This document shows positions 24,393-35,719 of a DNA stretch of 64,000 bases, piece by piece (positions within the stretch are counted from its first letter, which is position 1; each line of letters opens with the position of its first letter). The stretch comes from Thunnus maccoyii (lineage: Eukaryota > Chordata > Actinopteri > Scombriformes > Scombridae). The translations under genes were made by a program, and so were the position numbers. The stretch lies in assembly GCF_910596095.1 (NCBI RefSeq), contig NC_056551.1:2418001-2482000 (forward strand), written 5' to 3'. A model generated the notes under the pieces. The model was not told the DNA's origin. It was given only the letters and a program-made list of their open reading frames with translations, and searched no databases.

Positions 24393-24785
24393 TATATAGG
24401 TACACTTAGCTAGATTAGTGTTGGGTGTTGCTTTTACCCTTTGTTAAATAAATGCTCTTGGATATACATGTTGTCTGTTTTAATGTTGCACAAGAATGAG
24501 TTTTGCCAACCTCTGCTCTGTAAAGAACTCCAAATCCTTCAACCATAACTAACTACTGATATGGTGATTTTGTTTATACTTATTAAATTAATTATTAATC
24601 AAAGTCCCAAATTCATAGATTAGTACACTTTGAGACTGAATTGGCTATCTTTTTCCCTGAGTCCAGGGTGGTGCCCTGTTATTATTAATTCTTATTAATA
24701 ATTTTATTGATTTTAATAATTAACAATTATCTTTGATAATCATTAATTGTTGCTGATAGCCAAACTTGTCGCCACGGCCCAACAG
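23757..24785. other. Foreign insertion inside the L2-like endonuclease
   Basis: Interrupts the endonuclease frame. Contains a (CA)n tract at 24341-24390 and no recognisable gene. Insertion borders are accurate only to about 30 bp; no terminal repeats were identified. Confidence 0.45.
24341..24390. repeat. (CA)n microsatellite
   Basis: About 25 uninterrupted CA units. Confidence 0.95.
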
Positions 24786-25450
24786 ATGTCAGAGTTACTA
24801 ACATTGAAGATGTCGCTATTTCTAATTATTACTGTGTTTTCTGAGATAATCTTGGTAACCAAAAGTGTTGATTCAAGTAGAACTGTTAGAAAACAGTACA
24901 TACAAGAAAACACTATTAAAGAATTTATTGACTGATTTTGTTCAACATCATCACCTTTACCAACATCTATCAGTGTTAACTGTGATGATCTCATAGCTAC
25001 CTTTAACACCAACTTGCTGTCAAATATAAACACTGTTGCACCACTAAAGACCAAGATACTCTCTGGCAAAATTAAACCCCCATGGAGAAATGTTGTTCCT
25101 ATAAGCTGGCTAAAATGTGACTGCTGTAAAGCTGAGAGAAGATGGAGAAAATCAAAACTCAAATCTGACCAGGACAGCTATAAAATTCTACTTCAAAACT
25201 ATAACAAGGCCATGGAACTAGCCAGAATATCCCGTGTCTTATTAAAAGTCACAAAAATTAACCTAAATTCCTATTCTCATCCATTGACAAACTAATCAGT
25301 CCTCCTCAAGCTATTTGCAGTGATGTGTTTTCAAAGAATAAATTGAATGATTTTGCAAATTTTTTCGATGAAAACATTGCTAATATCAGTGACAACATTT
25401 TAGAAAACCAGCACAATTTTGATTTACCTGTGGTTGAAATCATCTTTAAA

Positions 25451-25947
25451 ATCCTATCTTGAACACTGGACTTTTATCGTTTTACCATCACAATAAAGCT
25501 TAAACTGTCATCACTGTCATCAAACACCAAACAATGCATGCGTATTGCATTATGCAATACCGCAGGTTATTCCTACTTTTGTGCTCTTTTGGTGGTAACA
25601 GAGGAGTTGCATGCCATCATCATTAGGAGTGCTACTCCTGATCAGTGCGGTAAAAGACACAGGAAAACTAAGCAAAATAAAACAACCACAGCAAAATAAA
25701 CAACCACAGCCAACAACGTATGTTCTAAAGTAATAAGTAGGCTAAAATAAATAAATACAATGTAATTTTGCCCTAGAACAGGCATAGCCTACTTATTGCA
25801 CTAGGATAACTGTAATTATTGCACTAGTATGAATGTAATTATGCACTAGAACATAATTTTGTTATTACTATAGCAAATTATAGGTATGTGTCTCTTTATA
25901 AATACTACCCCATAAAATAATGTGTTTTCCCAGCAGGATGGGAGAAG
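25451..25947. other. No recognisable feature
   Basis: Non-coding DNA leading up to the 1,278-bp tandem duplication. It has short local repeats such as agcaaaataaa near 25670-25700. Confidence 0.5.
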
Positions 25948-26100
25948 ACACAAAATCAATGCAACTCTACTGTGTGAGCGTGAATCGCCAGAATGTTTGT
26001 GAGTGCGGGCAGGAGTTGACACACATGGCGGGAGTGGGCGGGAATTGATTCACCGGTGTGGGAGTGAGTGGTAATGGTTAGAAATCCAGCAGGAGTGGAA

Positions 26101-26335
26101 TCAAGATCGTAGTCTTAAATTTACAGAGACCCAACAATTTTCCCAGCAGCAGTTGGCGACAGCGGTAAGGAAAAACTCCCCTTTAACGGGAAGAAACCTC
26201 AAGCCAAACACAGCTCTTGGTGGGCGGCCATCTGCTTTGACCGGTTGGGTTGAGAAAGAGAAGGAAAGATGGAAAGGGGGAGGAGCAACAATCATATCAA
26301 CAACAATAAGCAGCAACAGCCAGGGAAGGATGCCA
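26101..26335 (-). mobile_element. L2-clade LINE 3' UTR fragment (in unit A)
   Basis: Reverse complement of the L2 3' UTR seen at 60600-60840, including cagcggtaaggaaaaactcc and the gcggccatctgctttgaccg stretch. It lacks the terminal tail. The frames within it on both strands are not genes. An identical fragment lies at 27379-27613 in unit B. Confidence 0.8.
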
Positions 26336-27035
26336 ACAGGACTGCATAGGGCAACGAGGGCTTGGCCTGCATCTCAGGGTTTGTCCCTTTCATTTCAACT
26401 GTCTATCTCTGCCGAACATTATAGTTAAGTAAGTAAACGCTCTTTAACACAAACTAATGTGGGGAATCTTAACTTATCATGAAGTTTCTGTGGAGGTTGA
26501 AACGCTGCGTGCCACTGTTCGCTTTAGCTTTCCGTGCAGTCTCATGCAACTTACATTGGAATTTCCAGTTCCCACTTCTAAATACGATTCTCATTAACAT
26601 CTAAGCCAAAAACATGGGAATCTTTCCCTCCCACATGACTTAAATGCAGTGTCACTTTAGTTACAAGAAGTGTTTGAGGTGCCACAGTTTGTCACGGTTA
26701 CTCATCTATAAAGAGTCAAGCGACAAGTAACAGGACAGGGGCACTTCAACTCGGGCCAGCGCCCCTCTGGCCCCTAAATGTTTTCTGATCTGGTGAAGGG
26801 GGTTGGAGCCGCCCTGGTCTTGTCCTTGGCTGGCCTCTGCTCGACTGTCTGTTGCTCTGTCTCTGTTACTCTCCTTGCTCTGACACTGCTCTAAGTCATT
26901 TTCACTGGCTGGATGGCTGAGCGTCTTTTTGGCTTAAAACCACTGAATATATATTGCTGAATTAATCCTACACTCTTTGTCTATAACAGTTACATGAACG
27001 TGGTTTGCATTTTGAAACTCTTTCAGTAACCTAGG

Positions 27036-27225
27036 ATGTTGAAGCAGCTTAAAAGTACGTCTTCTGGGAACATTAAGAAGTATCTGTGGTCCCAGAACTT
27101 GCATCTAGATGGCGATAGCAACAGCTCAGGAAGTGGCCACGTTGCCCAGGATATTGCAAATGCTGCAGTGCTGCAGAAAATGTACACTGATTTAACCAAC
27201 CTTCATGACATACATCGAACTACAG
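27036..27225 (+). pseudogene. L1-type ORF1 N-terminal fragment, truncated by the duplication
   Basis: Encodes MLKQLKSTSSGNIKKYLWSQ and onward to about residue 63 (HDIHRTT), after which the duplication junction replaces the native sequence. It is a copy of the start of 28314-28634. Confidence 0.5.
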
Positions 27226-28503
27226 ACACAAAATCAATGCAACTCTACTGTGTGAGCGTGAATCGCCAGAATGTTTGTGAGTGCGGGCAGGAGTTGACAC
27301 ACATGGCGGGAGTGGGCGGGAATTGATTCACCGGTGTGGGAGTGAGTGGTAATGGTTAGAAATCCAGCAGGAGTGGAATCAAGATCGTAGTCTTAAATTT
27401 ACAGAGACCCAACAATTTTCCCAGCAGCAGTTGGCGACAGCGGTAAGGAAAAACTCCCCTTTAACGGGAAGAAACCTCAAGCCAAACACAGCTCTTGGTG
27501 GGCGGCCATCTGCTTTGACCGGTTGGGTTGAGAAAGAGAAGGAAAGATGGAAAGGGGGAGGAGCAACAATCATATCAACAACAATAAGCAGCAACAGCCA
27601 GGGAAGGATGCCAACAGGACTGCATAGGGCAACGAGGGCTTGGCCTGCATCTCAGGGTTTGTCCCTTTCATTTCAACTGTCTATCTCTGCCGAACATTAT
27701 AGTTAAGTAAGTAAACGCTCTTTAACACAAACTAATGTGGGGAATCTTAACTTATCATGAAGTTTCTGTGGAGGTTGAAACGCTGCGTGCCACTGTTCGC
27801 TTTAGCTTTCCGTGCAGTCTCATGCAACTTACATTGGAATTTCCAGTTCCCACTTCTAAATACGATTCTCATTAACATCCAAGCCAAAAACATGGGAATC
27901 TTTCCCTCCCACATGACTTAAATGCAGTGTCACTTTAGTTACAAGAAGTGTTTGAGGTGCCACAGTTTGTCACGGTTACTCATCTATAAAGAGTCAAGCG
28001 ACAAGTAACAGGACAGGGGCACTTCAACTCGGGCCAGCGCCCCTCTGGCCCCTAAATGTTTTCTGATCTGGTGAAGGGGGTTGGAGCCGCCCTGGTCTTG
28101 TCCTTGGCTGGCCTCTGCTCGACTGTCTGTTGCTCTGTCTCTGTTACTCTCCTTGCTCTGACACTGCTCTAAGTCATTTTCACTGGCTGGATGGCTGAGC
28201 GTCTTTTTGGCTTAAAACCACTGAATATATATTGCTGAATTAATCCTACACTCTTTGTCTATAACAGTTACATGAACGTGGTTTGCATTTTGAAACTCTT
28301 TCAGTAACCTAGGATGTTGAAGCAGCTTAAAAGTACGTCTTCTGGGAACATTAAGAAGTATCTGTGGTCCCAGAACTTGCATCTAGATGGCGATAGCAAC
28401 AGCTCAGGAAGTGGCCACGTTGCCCAGGATATTGCAAATACTGCAGTGCTGCAGAAAATGTCCACTGATTTAACCAACCTTCATGACATACATCGAACTA
28501 CAG
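27226..28503. repeat. Tandem duplication unit B (1,278 bp)
   Basis: Head-to-tail copy of 25948-27225. Only unit B continues into the native downstream sequence (ctacagcctcagttgag), so it preserves the original arrangement at its 3' side. The base before unit A (agaag) and the end of each unit (acag) share only a 2-bp overlap. Confidence 0.95.
27379..27613 (-). mobile_element. L2-clade LINE 3' UTR fragment (in unit B)
   Basis: Duplicate of the fragment at 26101-26335, created with the 1,278-bp tandem duplication and not by a separate insertion. Confidence 0.8.
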
Positions 28504-28634
28504 CCTCAGTTGAGGGAAAACTGTCCTCGTTGATTTTGTGGATGTCTGAAGTGGAGAAAAGGGTGGATTGGCTAGAGGATACAGATAAAAAAATGAAGGC
28601 GTACCTGAAGGCTAGGGACGTTTCTGGTGACTGA
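28314..28634 (+). pseudogene. L1/Tx1-type LINE ORF1 N-terminal part (coiled coil)
   Basis: A 106-codon frame with a polar N-terminus and a coiled-coil segment at about residues 66-95 (SVEGKLSSLILWMSEVEKRV) resembling the N-terminal half of L1/Tx1 ORF1 RNA-binding proteins. It stops at TGA 28632-28634, where hAT-type coding sequence begins in another frame. The RNA-recognition and C-terminal domains are missing. Identification is by residue pattern only. Confidence 0.45.
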
Positions 28635-29367
28635 TAGTAAAGCTGCTGAGTATGCAGAGTTGCAAGACCCTGATTGGATGTGTGACTTGGCATTCGGGGT
28701 GGATGTAATGGGCCATCTGAATGAGCTCAATCTGAGGTTGCAAGGGAAGAATGCGTTCATGCATGAGCTGTATTCATATGTGTGAACATTCAAAGCCAAA
28801 CTGACCCTGTTTTCCCAGCAAATGATCAACAAGTGCTTCACACATTTCCCAACACTGGCTACCCTGGATGTACCACCCTGCCACACTGACAGATACACCA
28901 CTACTCTAACAGACCTCCACATCGAGTTCAACCGGCGATTCTCCGATTTTGCTAAGATTGAACAAGAACTAGAGCTGGTGTCCTCTCCCCTTTCATTTGA
29001 CAGCGAGAAAGTGTCCCCAGATGTGCAACTAGAACTGATTGACATCCAATGCGACCCTGCTCTCAAACAAAAGTTCACTACATCTACAATGGACAACTTT
29101 TATGGCTCACAGTCTTCAAACCTGTGCAGGCATGCACACAGCATGTTTGTTTTTTTTGGCTCCACTTATGTGTGCAAACAAACTTTTTCTGTGATGAACT
29201 ACAGCAAGTCACTTTACAGATCACAGCTGACGGATAAACATCTGTCCTCTGTGCTGCATATTTCAACATCTGACATGATGCCAGAGTTTGATGGTCTTGC
29301 AAAGAGAGGTGACCATCTCAATTGTTCCATTAGGCTAAATTACATGAGTAGCCAGTGCTTTTCATGA
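28609..29367 (+). pseudogene. hAT-type transposase C-terminal region (GTF2IRD2/ZBED-like)
   Basis: One frame open from 28609 gives AELQDPDWMCDLAFGVDVMG, HLNELNLRLQGKNAFMHELY, then a TGA at about 28783, and then continues in frame. It goes on through HFPTLATL, an RFSDFAKIEQELELVSSP stretch and LIDIQCDPALKQKF to MFVFFGSTYVCKQTFSVMN (the hAT dimerisation block FGSTYxCEQxFS). LTDKHLSSVLHIS closes the region. This is the order in the C-terminal half of hAT transposases and of domesticated GTF2IRD2/ZBED-type proteins. The zinc finger and the first catalytic aspartates are absent. The in-frame stop and lack of the N-terminal half make it a relic. Confidence 0.7.
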
Positions 29368-29809
29368 CACACAGTGTCATGTATTTTGTTACATTTGGAG
29401 GGGTTGACCAATGTCATGTTCCATAAACATACATTTGAGGGGTGGCTGTTGCTCTTGTGTATATTTGTCATTTTTCTTCTAAATTCGATAATCTATGAAT
29501 TTGCACCTGAAATGTGAATAGCCTGGGGCACTCAATTAAGAGGAAAATGATCTTTTCCATTCTGAAATCGAATGTGGTGAGAAGAGTCAGAGAAATTGTG
29601 AAAGGATTGGGTGAGCCATGTCTTCGACAGTGTAGGGTCTAGCCAAAGACTAGGGGTTACAACACTTAAAAAATAAAAAATTGCAATATAAATGCATAAG
29701 GCAGATTAAAGAAATAGTGGGAAGGGTGTTCATAATACTTGCAGAAATACAATGTCATACAATTATTCTGACAAATATTTATACTCTGAATGGAGATTAA
29801 CCAAATTTT
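29368..29809. other. No recognisable feature
   Basis: Non-coding. The 3' end of the hAT element is probably in this interval but no inverted terminus was recognised. Confidence 0.45.
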
Positions 29810-31960
29810 TTAGCTGATGCAAAAAATGATAGAGGCAAAAATACAACAGGTTGGAGATTATAATGCTATCATTGGCGGTGACTTTAATTTGGTAATGGAC
29901 TCAACTCTTGATCGCTGTAGTGCAGTCCCAACTAGGATGCCTTAGGCCTCATTGGCAGTTAGGCATATGTCTGGGTTATGTGGATGTGTGATGAATATTA
30001 AATCCAAAAGGAAGAGATTATACTTTTTTCCACACCACATACAACATTGACTTCTTTTTTTAATTTTTAAAAGCCTTTTGCAGTCAGTGGTTACTTGTTC
30101 AATTGGGAGCATTTTAGTCTCAGATCACACTTAAGTAAGCCTGGAAGGGTTGCCTTTCAGTCATAGAATATGTATGCCTAGATGGAGATTTAACTCATCT
30201 CTTTTACTTCTTTTTACTTTATTTTAAAGAGTCTGAGTGTAAGGAGGTGTTAAACAATAGAGACCGGAGCCGAAGTATCAAAATTTAACAGAATTTATTT
30301 TCTTGTACAAGAAGGAGCGTTTCGCAGTGCAACACACAGGATGAGGTTACAAAGAAAAAGGCTCCCAGAGGAGCACCTACAACAGGGTTTTATACATCTT
30401 AAGTGGGCGTTACAGTTCTTTTCTTAATATATCAAATACAGACTTATAGATAACGTCATGTCTGTTTTCAGTTCTCCTGTCCAGGAGCCATCCTGCCCAA
30501 TTGACCCCCAGATGACATGTCTCACCCTGTCTCCAACGAATTTTAATTTCTGCATCTTCCTCTTTACAAATATAATACTGAAATTCCTTTAATCTTAGCT
30601 GATAAGTCTGCTGATGTTGTAGAGTTGCAGTACAAGACAGGAACAATTCATCATGATCTAGATAAAATAGTAACACCCATACACAGTGTAATCATATTTT
30701 TTATAACAGGAGGCCCCAAGAAGTAAAATTAAAATAGATTCAAATAAATTGTATATAGAGTCAAATGAACTCACAACACCTCTGCAGGGATTGCCTGGGA
30801 AACTCTCAAAGCAGTACTCAGAGGCTTTGTCATTCAATTTACTTCTCATTAGAAAAAAAGAGCATTATAAAAGCAGGCAAAAATTGAAGATAAAATGGTT
30901 GAGGCAGACTTTGAAAGGAACTTTAACATCAAAGCTCTAACACAACTTAAATAGGACTATAATTTTGTTCCATCACAGAAAGTGGAGTTCTCTCTCTTCA
31001 GAATGAGACAAAAATATGATGAATCGGGGGATAAAGCAGGTAAATTATTGGCAAACAGAAAGAACTATCATTTTTTATTTTATTTTATTTTTATTTTTAT
31101 TAGATCTGGAAAGGGGGAACTAAAAACTAAATCCATAGATATTAACAATATGTTTAGAGAGTTTTATGTGGATCTATATATAGCAGCTTCTCAACACAAT
31201 CAAGTGTATGTGAAAACATTTTTGAGGATTTGATTTTCCTAAATTGACAGAATCTCAAAAGAAGGACCTTGACCACCCAAGAACCAGTGAAGAAATTGTT
31301 ATTGTCATTAAGGGATTGTCAAATGGGAAAGCTCTGGGGCCAGATGGCTTCACAGCTGAATTTTTTTAAAAATGCCATGCCTTTGAACCGACCCCTTTAC
31401 TACTTGGTATGTCAATGAGGCATTCGAAAGTGGGGTGCTGTCAGCCACTTTGTCACAAGCAAGAATTATCGTCCAATTTCTCTTTTTCCATTACATACCA
31501 AGATTTTGTCTAAAATCCTTACAAATAGGCTGGAGAAGGTAACGACCTCTCTGGTACATGAAGATCAAGTGGCTTTCATTCATAAATGTAGTTCAACAGA
31601 TAACATTAGATGGATTACAGGATATAAGCTCACTTGGGACAAATCAGAGGCTCTGCCATTGAGTACTGTCCAACTACATTCTTTTGAGCTGGCAGGTTCA
31701 GATGGCCCAAGCAAGGTTTACAATATCTTGGTGTTCCTTTCCCCCCAGAATTGAAGATATTATCAAAGTAAACCTTGACCCCTTAATGCAGAGTCTTGAT
31801 ATTGATGTAAAATGGTGGTCTTCACTTTTTCTGTCTTTATGGGGAAAAGTTAATGTCATCAAAATGAAATGTATCCCAAAGATTAACTACTTGCTTAACA
31901 AAGGAATTCCCCGAGAATGGAAAACAGCCACACATGAATATGTGGAAACTGCAGCAGCAG
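29810..31960 (+). pseudogene. L1/Tx1-type LINE ORF2 remnant with a solo LTR inside
   Basis: Mixed-frame pieces in the correct order for an L1-group ORF2: endonuclease GGDFNLVMDSTLDRC at about 29872-29916; RWRFNSSLL at 30182; ALRGFVIQF-like segment near 30810; MRQKYDESGDKAGKLLANR at about 31003; FREFYVDLY at 31155; PRTSEEIVIVIKGLSNGKA at about 31279, then GPDGFTAEFF; SKILTNRLEKV at 31506; and later RT and connection pieces to about 31930. Stops and frameshifts are numerous, so it is long dead. It is interrupted at about 30243-30684 by an LTR-like insertion on the opposite strand. Confidence 0.65.
30243..30684 (-). mobile_element. Solo LTR-like insertion in the L1 remnant
   Basis: Interrupts the L1 reading between two copies of agtgtaa (30236-30242 and 30685-30691), which fit a target-site duplication. 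Read on the minus strand it carries a TATA-like tataaaa, then acgctccttcttgtacaaga followed by AATAAA (poly(A) signal), the layout of an LTR R region. The same R-region text occurs on the plus strand at 40235-40275. No internal retroviral or Ty3-type genes accompany it. Exact LTR ends are uncertain because a clean TG...CA does not coincide with the direct repeats. Confidence 0.5.
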
Positions 31961-34519
31961 TATTGTATTGTATTGTCTCCTTGTCAATAGCTTTATACGC
32001 AAGCCATTCTATATGCAGATTGACCACTCTTGTTTCAGTGTTGGGTAGGGGTGGGAAGGGGGAGTTTGAGTTGATTTGAAATAGAATGTATGATATGTCA
32101 TTGTCTGTATGACTGATGTCTATATCATAAAATAAAAATGGCGAGTCATAAAAAACACAGATATCATAATAACTTGAAAGATTGTTCTGGTTGTTTTGCC
32201 AGTAAGCCATGTCAGTGAGCCGACATGCACAATACCAGAGCACACCTAAATTTGCAGCCAATTACTGCTGTCATTACAGTAGTTACACCTTTTTTCAGTA
32301 CATATATATGAATGTTCTCAGTCATCCAGGTCATGGTATATCTAGAGGGGTTGAGTCAAGAGCAACTGTACTTGTTATAGATTCTTGAAGATGTTTCAAT
32401 GTTGTTGAGGTCGATGATGACAGCCAAGTGACCTAAGTGACTCTGAAGGTGTAAATGACCCCACAGAGATTAAACGCCTGGGACTCCCCACTAGTCAGCC
32501 AGACCTGAGAACATCTTCAAGAATCTACAGAAGAAAGATACACCTACTTTCAGTAAAGTCATATATAGTCTCACTGGGATCCAGATCTCTTTTTCAACAA
32601 AGACCTGAGAACAAGACTCATTTATAGCCAGTAACCACACAACCAGCATACAAGAATAACACATATAAGGACAGACAACCAACAATCAATCGACAAATAG
32701 AATTAATAAAAACAATTTTAAGAGACATAAAAAGTCTTGAGACTGTCCACCTAAGAAAAAGGAGAGTTTTATTTGATTCAGCGAATGCCCAAAAACAACA
32801 TGATTCAACTAACAAAATGACTATGCCTGGAGTAAACACGAAGAAGTATGACATCAATCTAGAGAGACAAAGTCAGCACAAAGTCCGACAAAGTCCACTG
32901 CGCTGTTGGTTTCCTGTTTCCTACCAACAATCAACAATGGTTTCTTTGAACCATGACCGCAACTGTTCCCTCACTGTAACCAAGTTATTTTTGGTTTGAC
33001 CATGGGTTGTAAACCCCTTTTTTTACTGTCGCCATTCAACTTCACATACAGTGATTGAGGTAATATCTGGAATTAACATAGATTAAATTCACAACTTCAT
33101 ACTGGCAGACCCAGAGGAGGTCCATCAGGGCCTTCTCTGCAGGCTCTACGATTTTTGAGTGTAATTTTTAGTTGATAAAATATTACAAATTAGCAATTAT
33201 TATGTTATTGTTAAAATATTTTTTATTTAATTAGTTATTAAAATTATTTCTGTGATTTTTAAAAATTGTTTTGTTTCGATTTCAGTTACTGTCATAACCA
33301 TAAACCCACTATTTGGAGCTGGGACTGGATGTGTCTGCCGCTGCCTGTGTTTCTCCATATGGCTATCTCCCAGGGCCTGCTGCGTCCTTGGTTGCAGGTT
33401 TCGCTCACAGAAAGCATATTTGGCACAAACATAGAGTGACAATAAAATTAACCAATCAAAATTTGATTTGTGATGACTGGGAAATCCCTAGGGCCTACTA
33501 GCAGTGTTGGACGGCAATTTTGTAATGGACCTATTTTTAATGACGTAGTTTGCATATTGTTTCAATTTTAGTTGTTGGTGATGAGTGCACTTTAGCTCCT
33601 TTTACATAGCCCGTTCTAGGCGGGAATACTGCGCCTGTAATCTGCCTCGCTGTTCTGTATAAAGGTACGGACATGGAGTGGGGGGGCAGAGTTGCTCCAC
33701 CAATAAACCGGCTATGGAGGTAGTTACAGAGCCGAATCGACTGTGTGTGTAAATGGGACAGCCGGCACGGCGGGACAAGTAGCTGACACTGTTGTGTTAG
33801 CCTGTATTCACACCATATCAGGCAGTGTGGCGTATGTGTGTGTGTGTGTGTAGTGCAAGACCCCATGGTCCGCTACTGGGCAGAGCCTGACCTTAGTAAA
33901 GTAATCCACAGTCTGGCAAACAGTTTTACAAAGTCAAAATGTCCACTGTGAGAAAGGTCTATTGTCCCAGGACTCCTGACAACCATTCCATACATCAAAC
34001 TTAACCATTCCTCATATTTTTCTATTATTTCAGCATGTGTGAATGTAGAAAATCCTCTTTCTTGCGCAGACCTAGGTGGGAGGGACTTAGTCTCAACCTA
34101 ACGGGCCACACCTGAACTGATAAGAGGTCTGGCTCAGGCCTTTCTCATTCTCTCCCTTTGTCTGCAGCAGCATGCTGACCTATGTGTGATATTAGCCATC
34201 TTCTCCAGTTGACTGTGCATAAGATGCATTATTTGAGTAAGTTAAGGAAATTTGTTGTAGTTCTTCGCACTCTTTCTTCTTTCTATTATTCCACACTCCG
34301 TAGGTTTTTTAGCCCTTTTCAACTGCTGCATACTTTGTGCTATAAAAACCATTCAACTGTTCAGCAGATGTGTGCTTATATTTTTCTGAAATGTAACATT
34401 TTTCAGTGATTTTATATCATTTTTTAAAACATTAAAATTTATAATGGCAGTCTATGGGGCAAACCGTCCAACTGAGTTGGAACCTTTGTCACTTTGACAC
34501 TCAACTGCTTGGATGTCCC
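31961..34519. other. No recognisable gene
   Basis: Two arms containing gattcttgaagatgtt at about 32381-32396 are inverted at about 32508-32526, possibly a diverged DNA-element relic. A TG run lies at 33835-33851. Short frames show no domains. Confidence 0.45.
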
Positions 34520-34905
34520 TTATCGTACAGACGCCATTCAAACTGTAAAATGTTCGCAAAACTTTGAACTTACAAAGTTAACAGATTGTTTAGTGATATC
34601 TTTTGTAGTTTTTAAGCCCACAGTCAGGGGTTTTGCAGACTTTGTCAGGTCTCACCAGTATGTCATGTGATCGGGCACAGTGAAAAGCACAGATAATTTT
34701 AGGCAAGAAATGTTTTTCTAAACAGAAATTGCATTTTCTAGTCCTACAGACACCATTCGAACTGTAAAATGTTCACAAAACTTTTAATTTTCAAAGTTAT
34801 CAGATTGTTTAGTGATATCTTTTGTAGTTTTTCAGCAATTTAAGCCCAAAGTCGGGGGTTTTAAAGCCGTTGTCAGGTTTCACCACTGTGTCATGTGATC
34901 AGGTC
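34520..34905. repeat. Two diverged tandem units, about 215 bp each
   Basis: cagacgccattcaaactgta (about 34530) recurs as cagacaccattcgaactgta (about 34745). Both are followed by aaaatgttcNcaaaacttt, agattgtttagtgatatctt and cagg(t)tttcacca-type text. Non-coding; probably part of a high-copy fish repeat. Confidence 0.7.
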
Positions 34906-35094
34906 TCACTCCCACAGTTTCAACTCCTCCAGTACATATCTTGCCTCAGTATGTTGCCACAAGCCTCCTCTCTCTCAAAATGTAAATACATTTCACAAAG
35001 GATGTGCATCACCATTCCAATGGCCCCTTGGCCCCCCTAGTTCCGGCGCCAGTGGTGCTTTGAATATAATTACCTTGATCAGACAGGGACCTTC
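34906..35094. other. No recognisable feature
   Basis: Short non-coding interval before the L2 5' UTR. The exact L2 5' boundary could be within it. Confidence 0.4.
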
Positions 35095-35377
35095 AGGTGT
35101 GCGACGTGCTGACGTGCTACGGTAAGCGTATTGTATCATTTCCGGTTGCCGACTGTGTCTACTGATAGCGTTGTTGCTGCTCTCAACTCAGTTGATTTTC
35201 CTAGATATATCACATTACTGTGGATTAATACCTGCTGTATATTTAAACTTTCGCTAGTTCTACACAAGCACTCTCAGCGCTTTTCTCTTAGCGACTTTTC
35301 TCGCCAATCGCACAAGTTGTTAGTTACTTTAGCTCTGCAGCTAGCATAAGCAGCTAACTTAAACTAAGCAGTTAGTG

Positions 35378-35677
35378 ATGGCATCTCTCTCTCCCTCTCG
35401 TTCTGCTCTCTCTTGCTCGGTGTGTCAAATGTTAAGTTATTCCTCTGTCTCCTTTAGTGATAGTGGCACATGTAATAAGTGTAGTTTATTTGCAGTACTG
35501 GAGGCAAGGCTTAGTGAAGCACGGCTCCGCACCGTGGAAAAACAATCAGCAGCTAATGTAGTTAGCCAGCCCCCGGTAGCCGGTGCGGGCCGACCTAGCG
35601 TAGCTCCCACTCCCACCGGTAGCTCCCGAGCAGCGGGAAAGCCAGGTTGGCTTGGTGACTATCCGAAGGAAGCATAG
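35378..35677 (+). pseudogene. L2 ORF1 N-terminal part (zinc-binding plus coiled coil), copy 1
   Basis: Starts at ATG 35378 (MASLSPSRSALSCSVCQMLS). CSVC and CNKC form a CxxC...CxxC zinc-binding pair at about residues 13-37, followed by a short leucine/arginine coiled-coil (EARLSEARLRTVEKQ) and a proline/serine linker. The frame ends at TAG 35675-35677. The downstream esterase is read in another frame (GLVTIRRKHS...), so a frameshift separates the two. ORF1 of this LINE group is an RNA-binding chaperone with an esterase domain. Confidence 0.6.
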
Positions 35678-35719
35678 CCCTAAGTGGAAGCCCACGGTTC
35701 ATCACTAACCAGTTTGTGT

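Larger units (their letters stand above)
23160..25450 (+). pseudogene. L2-like LINE ORF2 remnant (endonuclease to linker), interrupted
   Basis: In mixed frames the sequence gives AP-endonuclease pieces: LAEASPHNYNFFHV at about 23360, a GGVFIF segment at 23415, then FEYLVLIIQGDMAVLFLM and ICSDYNNVVISGDFNFHVD (motif GDFNxH) at about 23590-23650. The frame stops after a DLVIS-like end near 23757. The missing SDH-type continuation (VTNIEDVAISNYYCVF) resumes at about 24786, followed by the linker between endonuclease and RT (NTVAPLKTKILSGKIKPPW) to about 25450. About 1.0 kb of unrelated DNA, including a CA microsatellite, therefore sits inside. The RT domain is absent (3' loss). The family differs from the long L2 copies in this window. 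Confidence 0.6.
25948..27225. repeat. Tandem duplication unit A (1,278 bp)
   Basis: Every recognisable landmark recurs exactly 1,278 bp downstream in unit B. The two differ at only a few bases (for example atctaagcc/atccaagcc, aaatgctgc/aaatactgc, tgtacactg/tgtccactg). The unit holds a minus-strand L2 3' UTR piece and the first part of an L1-type ORF1. The junction between units (ctacag followed by acacaaaatc) cuts through that ORF1. Confidence 0.95.

Noticed and set aside
26153..27706. Two identical 91-codon plus-strand frames (26153-26428, 27431-27706)
   Set aside because: Antisense of an L2 3' UTR; identity is due to the tandem duplication, not to coding constraint.
25948..28503. CRISPR or satellite array
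   Set aside because: Only two long units with no spacers or short repeats; a simple segmental tandem duplication.
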